Shown here: positions 1-5,404 of the stretch, piece by piece | Layout: each line of letters starts with the position of its first letter | How positions within the stretch are numbered: the stretch's first letter is position 1 | NCBI GenBank assembly: GCA_003731675.1 | Contig: RCNQ01000337.1 | Coordinates: forward strand, 1 to 5,404 | Source: Bacteroidetes/Chlorobi group bacterium ChocPot_Mid | GTDB lineage: Bacteria > Bacteroidota > Ignavibacteria > Kapaibacteriales > UBA2268 | DNA length: 5,404 nt | Reading direction: 5' to 3' | The notes under the pieces: model-generated | Seen by the model: the letters and a program-made list of their open reading frames with translations, nothing else | Database searches by the model: none | What the model was told of the DNA's origin: nothing | Program-made: the position numbers and the translations under genes

Positions 1-1
1 T

Positions 2-451
2 GCTTATGTGGAATTGCAACAACGACTCGCTGAACTTCTGTTAATGCGTGTAGATAAAATCGGAATGGCTCACAGCATCGAAGCAAGAGTCCCTTTCCTT
101 GACCATCGCCACGTGGAGTTCACTATGTCTTTGCCACCTGACATCAGAGTACCCGATAAAACAACGACAAAAAGTGTTCTAAAAAAAGCAGTGGAATCTA
201 TTCTGCCACACGAAATTGTTCATCGTAAAAAGCAGGGATTCTGGGCTCCTGTAAATGAGTGGCTACGCAACGACTGGTATAATTTTGCTTACTCAACCGT
301 TATGAACTCTTACTTCGTAAAAGACAATATATTCAACAAAGACTATATCAATAAAATTTTCAAATTACACAAATCAGGAAAGCAAAATCAGGGATTACAA
401 ATTTTCTCATTAATGACATTATCTCTCTGGCACAAAAGATTTTTCAATTAA
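2..451 (+). CDS. asnB: Asparagine synthetase (glutamine-hydrolysing) / AsnB-type amidotransferase, C-terminal fragment
   Basis: This is the last 149 codons of a gene that enters from the left edge. The reading frame is open from base 2 (Ala-Tyr-Val-Glu...) and ends with TAA at 449-451. The GTG at base 8 is an internal Val codon, not a start. The fragment matches the end of the synthetase domain of class-II AsnB enzymes, which make Asn, or amidate a sugar acid, from Gln, ATP and an acidic acceptor in the cytoplasm. Diagnostic stretches are LLLMRVDKIGMAHSIEARVP, which runs into FLDH, followed by the Lys-rich KSVLKKA, the ILPHEIVHRKKQGFWAPV block and a helical tail ending LWHKRFFN. The N-terminal glutaminase domain with Cys2 and the ATP-binding SGGxDS loop lie outside the window. 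AsnB homologues with this MAHSIEARVPFLDH form often sit in surface-polysaccharide clusters, so a role in sugar amidation is as possible as Asn synthesis. Assignment to the AsnB family is secure; the exact substrate is not. Confidence 0.93.
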   Translation, partial: AYVELQQRLAELLLMRVDKIGMAHSIEARVPFLDHRHVEFTMSLPPDIRVPDKTTTKSVLKKAVESILPHEIVHRKKQGFWAPVNEWLRNDWYNFAYSTVMNSYFVKDNIFNKDYINKIFKLHKSGKQNQGLQIFSLMTLSLWHKRFFN

Positions 452-522
452 ATACTTTTGTGAAAAACACAGCTAAAATAAAAACATATCACACAAAATA
501 AAATTCCTAATTGTCTATAATT

Positions 523-559
523 TACTCCTTCCCTCTTTAATGCAAAGAAGGAAGGAGTA
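523..559. terminator. Bidirectional intrinsic terminator hairpin between convergent genes
   Basis: TACTCCTTCC (523-532) pairs perfectly with GGAAGGAGTA (550-559). After a single C-A mismatch (533/549) the stem continues with TCTTT (534-538) against AAAGA (544-548), closing a five-base AATGC loop. The hairpin lies 71 bp after the asnB stop and 8 bp after the stop of the minus-strand gene. It is flanked by AT-rich sequence on both sides (TTATAATTTTA on plus, TAAATTATAGA on minus) rather than a pure U-tract. Its near symmetry and its position between two converging genes suggest that it ends transcripts from both directions. The pairing is directly visible; the terminator function is inferred. 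Confidence 0.8.
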
Positions 560-567
560 TTATAATT

Positions 568-2748
568 TTACTTTGTAACTACAATTTTTTCGAGTTTGTA
601 ATTATTTTCTGTTGCAACTTTAACAAAATAAATACCAGACATAACCTTGTTACCGCTGTCGTCTGTCAAATCCCAGTTGAATTTGTGATTGCCAGCACTC
701 AAGTATTCATTTCTGATGTTGCGGATTGTATTACCCATCAAATCGCATATTGTCAGACTTACAATTGATGTTCTTCGCAAAGTCAAATCAATTATCGAAT
801 GGCTCTCTGCAGGGTTTGGCGTTACACTGATGTCAAAACTAAGCTCAGGTATTTCATCAACTGAAGTTACCGTAAAAGTCTTCTCTGTCGCAGCACCGGG
901 ACAATAGTAAGAACCACTGCCAATTGTTGCTTTCAATTTCGCAGGAACAACTTTGTAGTAAAGTTTACCATTGTTAATTGTCGAATCAACGAATGTTGTA
1001 GCAGTCAAAGGCTCTTTGTTGAGTTGCGTATATTTTGAAATAATATTTTCTCCAGCCAATACCTCGTTAGCTCTGTAAACATAGTAGGAAAGACCTGTTT
1101 GGTTTGCAGGAGCATCCCAGCTGATTTCGAGCTTTCTCTTTTCTGTTTGATTAAGAGTCACATTAGTAACTGGTGGAATCAGTTCATAATTCATTCTTAA
1201 AGTTGGGTCACCCATTAAGGCAATATGAATGTTTCTCATACCCACAGCATAAATAAACCAGCCACCATATTGAGTATTATAATATAAATTGGGGATATAA
1301 GTATTCGAATTATTTTGTGTCACAAGCAAAGAATATCCTATTGGTTCACCCAATCCCATGTGATGCAAATACCAGTGAGGTCTGCCCGACCATCCGCAAG
1401 TCAATGCAGATTGTTTAGAAGCCAGTGGTGCTCTCAAAAAAGCATCGCTGTGGTCCCAATCACCAAAATATGAGCCAAACATCAAAGTAAATATTGTTTT
1501 TATATTATTCGATGCATAATTGGCAGTAGTTCCTCCTCCGCAACCTTCATACCAACCACCTGCACAGGCATAAGACCAAAGGTTTGTTACTGTTGTATCA
1601 GGAACTCTTATCCAGTCAGCTGTTTTCACAGAATCTGCTGTGAAGAAAGCTCCGAAATTTCTCCATCCGCTCGATGCGAATGCCTCCTGCATCGTCGAAA
1701 ATCCATCAAAAATCAATCCTTTATTAACATAAGGCACTTGTCCTGTTCTATAATTATGATTTTTATCAAGGTATCTGCTTATCAAATCAAGCTCTGTCCC
1801 CTTATTTGTCTTGCTGTCAAAAAATGCAGGTAAATTGTACAAATCAATTCTTCCGACTCTCAGATTCACATTGTCATAGCTGTAACTTGTCTGGTCAAAT
1901 TTACCATCGCCTGGTATATTCTTGTTTTCTGCTCGGCTACCACCTGTATTGTTCACAGATATATCTGTCCAAAAGTTTTCATTCAGCAATCCATAGTAAA
2001 GGTCACTGGGCCACGCTCCGTTGTGGTCAGGCACGTGTCCGTCAGGCGGATAAGTTGTCGCTTGGGAAAAATCACCTGAGTATGGAACTGCTATTCTTCC
2101 GAGTAAAAGAACAGTTGTTAAATTGTTTGGGTCCTTGTTGTATTCTTGTGTAATAATATTTTTCACTGCTTTCACAGCGGCACCGTCGAACTGCTCTGTT
2201 CTTGGAGCATACCTGCGAACTGTCTTCCAGCCCTCATTTGCAAGGTCTTGCTCAAGACGAATAATTTTGTCACCTATATCAGAAGCAAGATTTTCTTCAA
2301 CAATCAGCAAGACTGTTCCGAACTGTGGTGGATTTGCTTTGATACCTGCATATACATACCCGAAACTCTGATATGGCATATACCCGTTTTGTGTGTCACT
2401 GATTTTTACATACATCTGACAGATTCCTCTGACTTGGTATTCGTATGCCTGACCGATTTGAACGGTGTTATCCGTATACTCAGATGTATTGCTGTCAAGA
2501 GTTGCCAAATCCAACCATTGTGCCTGGTCTTTGAGCTTTCTGCTGACAACGTACTGCTGAGCATCTATGCTTGGCACCCAGTGCAATGTTATTGCAGGTG
2601 GATTTTCTGTTATACTTGCATGAACCATCACTGCAAAATCCTTCGAGTTTTGTGTCCTCGGGTTAACCTGAGACTGAAGATTTTCTGTTATTAATAGAAT
2701 TATTAATATCACAAAACAACTTTGTAAAATCCTGTAAAAAAGCTTCAT
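568..2748 (-). CDS. Secreted C25 (gingipain)-like caspase-fold protein with FN3 domains and T9SS sorting domain, paralog B (downstream)
   Basis: A complete 726-residue protein. Residues 1-26 form a signal peptide (MKLFYR, hydrophobic core, likely cleavage near LQS-Q). Residues about 36-118 are FN3-like (LHWVPS...YVVSRKL...YEYQVRG). Residues about 143-520 resemble the caspase-like fold of peptidase family C25, with VLLIVEENL, VLLLGRIAVPYSGD (213-226), SDLYYG (248-253), LRVGRID (296-302) and the closing LMGDPTLRM (511-519). Residues about 525-632 form a second FN3/Ig-like domain (LEISWDAP...YYVYRANE). Residues about 640-726 are a T9SS type A sorting domain (TPNPAES, LTICDLMGN, SAGNHKFNWD, SGIYFVKV, terminal KIVVTK). 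The expected route is Sec export, T9SS passage across the outer membrane, and then surface attachment or release.

The expected catalytic His motif reads YACAGG (Cys395) and the expected Cys motif reads GSYFGDW (Ser426), so ordinary gingipain activity is doubtful. The start is supported by the signal peptide and by AGGAG 6 nt upstream of ATG. The gene lies 49 bp behind its paralog on the same strand. Its substrate and function are unknown. Confidence 0.85.
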   Translation of the reverse strand: MKLFYRILQSCFVILIILLITENLQSQVNPRTQNSKDFAVMVHASITENPPAITLHWVPSIDAQQYVVSRKLKDQAQWLDLATLDSNTSEYTDNTVQIGQAYEYQVRGICQMYVKISDTQNGYMPYQSFGYVYAGIKANPPQFGTVLLIVEENLASDIGDKIIRLEQDLANEGWKTVRRYAPRTEQFDGAAVKAVKNIITQEYNKDPNNLTTVLLLGRIAVPYSGDFSQATTYPPDGHVPDHNGAWPSDLYYGLLNENFWTDISVNNTGGSRAENKNIPGDGKFDQTSYSYDNVNLRVGRIDLYNLPAFFDSKTNKGTELDLISRYLDKNHNYRTGQVPYVNKGLIFDGFSTMQEAFASSGWRNFGAFFTADSVKTADWIRVPDTTVTNLWSYACAGGWYEGCGGGTTANYASNNIKTIFTLMFGSYFGDWDHSDAFLRAPLASKQSALTCGWSGRPHWYLHHMGLGEPIGYSLLVTQNNSNTYIPNLYYNTQYGGWFIYAVGMRNIHIALMGDPTLRMNYELIPPVTNVTLNQTEKRKLEISWDAPANQTGLSYYVYRANEVLAGENIISKYTQLNKEPLTATTFVDSTINNGKLYYKVVPAKLKATIGSGSYYCPGAATEKTFTVTSVDEIPELSFDISVTPNPAESHSIIDLTLRRTSIVSLTICDLMGNTIRNIRNEYLSAGNHKFNWDLTDDSGNKVMSGIYFVKVATENNYKLEKIVVTK

Positions 2749-2754
2749 AGTTTT

Positions 2755-2759
2755 CTCCT
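2755..2759 (-). promoter_or_regulatory. Shine-Dalgarno site for paralog B
   Basis: The minus strand reads AGGAG (CTCCT on plus), six bases before the ATG at 2748. It fixes the start just before the signal peptide. It is a stronger ribosome binding site than those at the other two starts in the window, and it lies in the 49-bp gap after the upstream paralog, consistent with translation of the second gene from a shared mRNA. Confidence 0.7.
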
Positions 2760-2797
2760 GTTAATTTTCATAAATTATCATTTCCTGAAAATATAAA

Positions 2798-4846
2798 TTA
2801 ATGCATAACTTCCAATTTTGCAACAATCGTTTTGTTTTTTGTAATGAATTTGACAAAATACATGCCCGACATAACTTTTTCTCCGTTCTCATCGAGCAAA
2901 TTCCAGTTATTTAAGAAATATCCTGCATCAAGCACTTTATCCACAAGCTCTTTGACCAATTTACCCTGTAAATCATAAACAGCAACCCGAACTTTCTCCT
3001 TCTTAGGATTTACAAATGAAATATTTACCGAAGTTTCTGCAGGATTAGGATAACATTTTAAAGTATAATTCAACTTGCTGCTGAACTGCAATACAGGAAT
3101 CTCAGTTTCTTCGAATATCCCCTGACTCATATTGATAAGACTTCCTGTCTTTGTCTCTCTTTGCCTGACAGCTCTCAACATATATATATTCCTGCCTGAA
3201 AGAGGATTGTCATCAACAAATTCTTTCGCCTTAATTATAGATTCATTTATTTTCACAAATTTGTTTTCAATCCTGTCAGAACGATATACATTAAATCCTA
3301 AAAGCCGCTCATCACTACACTCCCAGCTCAGGTAAACCCTGCTTGAACTTTGAGATACTTCAAGCGATAAATCAAGTTTTGTTGGTGGCTCTTCAACATA
3401 CATAATTAACGTAGGGTCACCCAATAGCGAAATATGTACAAAACGATTCCCGTATTTATTGTTGCTCAGATATAGTACTTGATTGTTCTGCGAAATTAAA
3501 GTCGAATACCCTATCGGATAACCAAGCCCCATGTGGTGAAAATGCCAGTAAGGTCTCCCCGTCCAGACACAAGCCAAAGCACTCGGCGAAAATGCAAGGA
3601 CACTCCGCAAAATATTATCCTCTACGTCCCAGTCACCATTGTAAGACCCTAAAAAAAGCGAGAAAACTCCTCCCGAATTCATCGTATCCAATCTGTCAAC
3701 ATAAGCTGTATAGGCAATACTGTTGTACCCCCCCTGCCCGCAACCGTAAGCCCAAAGTCTTGACGGCTGACTCAATGGCTCCATAAACTTCCCTTCAGAA
3801 ACATTTTCGTATCCCAGCAATCCCGATATTTCCATCCACCCGTTTGAAGCAAACACTTCACTTGTCATACCCCAGTGGTCTTCAATTACTCCGCTGTATT
3901 CCGGTTTAAAAATTCCTGTCCTGTAAGCGTGATTTTTATTCAGATAATTTCTTATCATTTCGATATCCGATTTACCAAAATAATTCAGCTTATAAAAATC
4001 AATCCTCCCTGTTTGTAGCTCTATATCTGAAGGTATTTGATTCTGGTCAAATTTGCCGTCACCTGGCACATTCCAGTTCTCTGTTCTTTCCGCTTTAGTA
4101 TCTTTCACATCTTCATCTGTCCATTCTCCGTCTATATCAGCATAATAAGTATCTGCAACCCATGCACCTTTGTGGTCTTCGTGTCCATCAACTGCAAAAT
4201 CTCCCGAATAAGGTACCGCTACCCTCCCGAGTAAAATAAGAGCTTTCAGCTCTCCTCCTGATTCTTTGTATTCATCAACAATTATTTTTTTTACCTTTTG
4301 AACTGCCTGACCATCAAAATTCTCTGTACGCTCAACTTCCCTTTTGACCACCTGCCAGCCATTACCCGTAATATCATAAATAAACCTTTCGATTTCGTAT
4401 TCCAAAGAATCAGCTATTGAATTGTCTATCAAAAGCAATAATTTGCCTCGATAATCTGGAACTAATATATTGTTGCCTACAAAAATATAAGCGTATCCCT
4501 CGTAAGTATATCTTGTGGTATCTGTCGGAAAAGCACAATTCTTCACAAGAGAATACTCATATCCGACACCGCTTTCGATTGTTGAATCTATATAAAAAGT
4601 TGCATTACTATCAAGACTCGCCAAAGTTAAACCCCAGTCATCTTCTGCAGGCAATTTCCTTTTGATTCTATAATCCTTTGCGTTACTGTCAGCAATCCAG
4701 GAAATTATGGCTTTGAGCTTTCCTGTAGTATCAATTTTAACATTTGTAAAAATAGCGTGGTCTTTCGGTTCGATAGCAAATGAATTCTCAAAAGCTAAAG
4801 AAGCAAAACAGAAAAACACCAACACTACAATACATTTATTTATCAT
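2798..4846 (-). CDS. Secreted C25 (gingipain)-like caspase-fold protein with FN3 domains and T9SS sorting domain, paralog A (upstream)
   Basis: A complete 682-residue protein with the same architecture as the gene that follows it. Residues 1-24 are a signal peptide (MINK, core CIVVLVFFCFASLAF, likely cleavage SFA-IE). Residues about 28-105 are FN3-like (AIISWIADS...YRIKRKLP...YEYSLVKNC). Residues about 134-484 are the C25/caspase-like region, with KLLLLIDNS, LILLGRVAVPYSGD (203-216), ADTYYADIDG (231-240), LQTGRIDFY and LLGDPTL (474-480). Residues about 487-590 form a second FN3/Ig-like domain (VYLSWECS...FNVYRSD). Residues about 595-682 are a T9SS type A sorting domain (CYPNPAET, VAVYDLQGK, DAGYFLNNWNL, SGMYFVKF).

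In place of the catalytic His motif it has YGCGQGG (Cys369), and in place of the nucleophile motif it has GSYNGDW (Ser401). The same substitutions occur in its paralog, so they are unlikely to be random decay. It is the first gene of the probable two-gene unit. ATG at 4846 is chosen because the signal peptide starts there; only a weak purine-rich stretch (GAGATTTGAG) precedes it. It is a predicted surface or secreted protein of unknown function. Confidence 0.85.
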   Translation of the reverse strand: MINKCIVVLVFFCFASLAFENSFAIEPKDHAIFTNVKIDTTGKLKAIISWIADSNAKDYRIKRKLPAEDDWGLTLASLDSNATFYIDSTIESGVGYEYSLVKNCAFPTDTTRYTYEGYAYIFVGNNILVPDYRGKLLLLIDNSIADSLEYEIERFIYDITGNGWQVVKREVERTENFDGQAVQKVKKIIVDEYKESGGELKALILLGRVAVPYSGDFAVDGHEDHKGAWVADTYYADIDGEWTDEDVKDTKAERTENWNVPGDGKFDQNQIPSDIELQTGRIDFYKLNYFGKSDIEMIRNYLNKNHAYRTGIFKPEYSGVIEDHWGMTSEVFASNGWMEISGLLGYENVSEGKFMEPLSQPSRLWAYGCGQGGYNSIAYTAYVDRLDTMNSGGVFSLFLGSYNGDWDVEDNILRSVLAFSPSALACVWTGRPYWHFHHMGLGYPIGYSTLISQNNQVLYLSNNKYGNRFVHISLLGDPTLIMYVEEPPTKLDLSLEVSQSSSRVYLSWECSDERLLGFNVYRSDRIENKFVKINESIIKAKEFVDDNPLSGRNIYMLRAVRQRETKTGSLINMSQGIFEETEIPVLQFSSKLNYTLKCYPNPAETSVNISFVNPKKEKVRVAVYDLQGKLVKELVDKVLDAGYFLNNWNLLDENGEKVMSGMYFVKFITKNKTIVAKLEVMH

Positions 4847-4986
4847 CTCAAATCTCGTTTACAAATATCAGATTAGTAACTTAAAAAAAAATTTTTTATT
4901 GCATTGGCAAAATGTAAATTCAAATCATAGAATTTTTTTGTAATTTGTAATTATTCTTGTGTAAAGTAAATTTAATCTTTTTTGAA
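4847..4986. promoter_or_regulatory. Divergent AT-rich intergenic promoter region
   Basis: This 140-bp gap separates two divergent starts, so it must hold promoters for the minus-strand paralog pair and for the plus-strand mlaE-like gene, unless either is read from elsewhere. It is extremely AT-rich. It contains a nine-A/six-T tract (4883-4897), expected to be intrinsically curved, and a tandem 7-bp repeat TTGTAAT-TTGTAAT (4938-4951). On the minus strand GATATTTG lies shortly before the start and resembles the Bacteroidota -7 element TAnnTTTG at all but one position, but no convincing -33 TTG is correctly spaced. No exact promoter can be assigned. Confidence 0.45.
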
Positions 4987-5404
4987 ATGGAACTTATTGC
5001 ACGGCTCGGTAGAAAAGTAATTAATTTTTTGGCAGAATTTGGAAAGATTACCATACTGCTTTTAAATGTATTCCGCTATTTCCCAAGAATTATCAAAGAC
5101 AGAAAACTTGTTATCGAGCAAATGAGCTTAATTGGAGCAGATTCCCTGCCTCTTGTAATTCTGATTGGCTCTTTCACAGGTGCTATTGCCGCTTTGGAAG
5201 CTACCTTGCTATTCTCAAAATTCAACCTGCTTGGTATCACCCGACCATATCTCGGCGCTTCAATCGCCACTGCTGTTTTCACAGAACTTACCCCCGTATT
5301 GACTGCTCTTGTTATTGCAGGAAGAGTTGGCGGTGCTATTGCCGCCCAAATCGGCACTATGAAAGTCTCCGAACAAATAGACGCTCTCGAAATTATGGCT
5401 ATTG
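4987..5404 (+). CDS. mlaE: MlaE/YrbE-type ABC transporter permease (phospholipid/MCE transport), N-terminal part
   Basis: The frame is open from ATG 4987 to the right edge: 139 codons plus one base of a protein that is usually about 250-260 residues. MlaE permeases sit in the inner membrane. With an MlaF-type ATPase and an MCE-domain protein they move phospholipid (or related hydrophobic substrates) between the inner and outer membranes. The family is shown by an N-terminal amphipathic segment (residues about 1-35), a hydrophobic helix with LVILIGSFTGAIAALEA (55-71), and the signature FTELTPVLTALVIAGRVGGA (98-117) followed by IAAQIGTMKVSEQIDALEIM (118-137).

ATG 4987 is the first in-frame ATG after the stop codon at 4948-4950 and gives the usual N-terminal length. 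No Shine-Dalgarno sequence precedes it, as is common in Bacteroidota. The gene is transcribed away from the paralog pair. The ATPase and MCE partner genes would be expected just to the right, outside the window. Confidence 0.93.
   Translation, partial: MELIARLGRKVINFLAEFGKITILLLNVFRYFPRIIKDRKLVIEQMSLIGADSLPLVILIGSFTGAIAALEATLLFSKFNLLGITRPYLGASIATAVFTELTPVLTALVIAGRVGGAIAAQIGTMKVSEQIDALEIMAI

Noticed and set aside
8..10. GTG as start of the left-hand gene
   Set aside because: The frame continues upstream to the window edge with AsnB-like residues, and the protein would lack its glutaminase and ATP-binding domains. The gene is simply cut by the window.
1806..2694. Overlapping plus-strand open frames (up to 182 residues) opposite paralog B
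   Set aside because: They are antisense to a coding frame with recognisable domains throughout. Their translations are Cys-rich, low in family resemblance and mutually overlapping.
2771..2797. Possible terminator between the two paralogs
   Set aside because: Only a 4-bp TTTC-CT-GAAA pairing with a two-base loop is visible, too weak for a terminator. The TAAATTA copies there are direct, not inverted, repeats.
2798..4846. Lipoprotein signal for paralog A, because Cys5 and Cys13 occur in the leader
   Set aside because: Neither Cys sits in a lipobox at the end of the hydrophobic core. SFA-IE looks like a type I signal peptidase site, and the T9SS sorting domain explains localisation.
3132..4943. 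Several short plus-strand open frames opposite paralog A and its upstream region
   Set aside because: They are short antisense shadows without recognisable domains or ribosome binding sites.
5076..5357. A 93-residue minus-strand open frame
   Set aside because: It is fully antisense to the well-supported mlaE-like gene, and its Ala/Ile-rich translation is a shadow of that membrane protein's codons.

Overview
The window suggests a member of the Bacteroidota/Chlorobi superphylum, perhaps a Kapabacteria- or Ignavibacteria-like lineage. The evidence is two large secreted proteins ending in a type IX secretion (T9SS) type A sorting domain, an AT-rich base composition, and a start codon at the right-hand gene with no obvious Shine-Dalgarno sequence. 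The exact lineage cannot be fixed from this sequence.

Layout: (1) bases 2-451, plus strand: the C-terminal end of an AsnB-type glutamine-dependent asparagine synthetase/amidotransferase, cut by the left edge. (2) Bases 452-567: a short convergent gap with a strong, near-symmetrical hairpin (523-559) that can end transcription from both sides. (3) Bases 568-4846, minus strand: two tandem paralogous genes 49 bp apart, probably one transcription unit read right to left (4846->2798, then 2748->568). Both encode signal peptide - FN3-like domain - caspase-like domain resembling peptidase family C25 (gingipain) - second FN3/Ig-like domain - T9SS sorting domain. (4) Bases 4847-4986: a divergent, very AT-rich promoter region. 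(5) Bases 4987-5404, plus strand: the N-terminal half of an MlaE-type ABC transporter permease, cut by the right edge.

The most interesting content is the paralogous pair. By fold landmarks (LLLGR...VPYSGD, D.YY, GRID, GDPTL) they look like C25 peptidases. However, the catalytic His motif (GHG in gingipains) reads ACA or GCG, and the catalytic Cys motif (ACVNGDF-like) reads GSYFGDW or GSYNGDW. The His-Cys dyad therefore appears as Cys-Ser in both copies, while new motifs (DGH-x(1,2)-DH-x-GAW, GDGKFDQ, HHMGLG-x-PIGYS) are shared. This points to a secreted C25-derived family with a rebuilt active site, or to a non-catalytic surface protein family. It is inference from reading by eye, with reference motifs recalled from memory.

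The flanking genes (AsnB-like amidotransferase and MlaE lipid-transport permease) are envelope or housekeeping functions. They have no demonstrated link to the pair beyond position.
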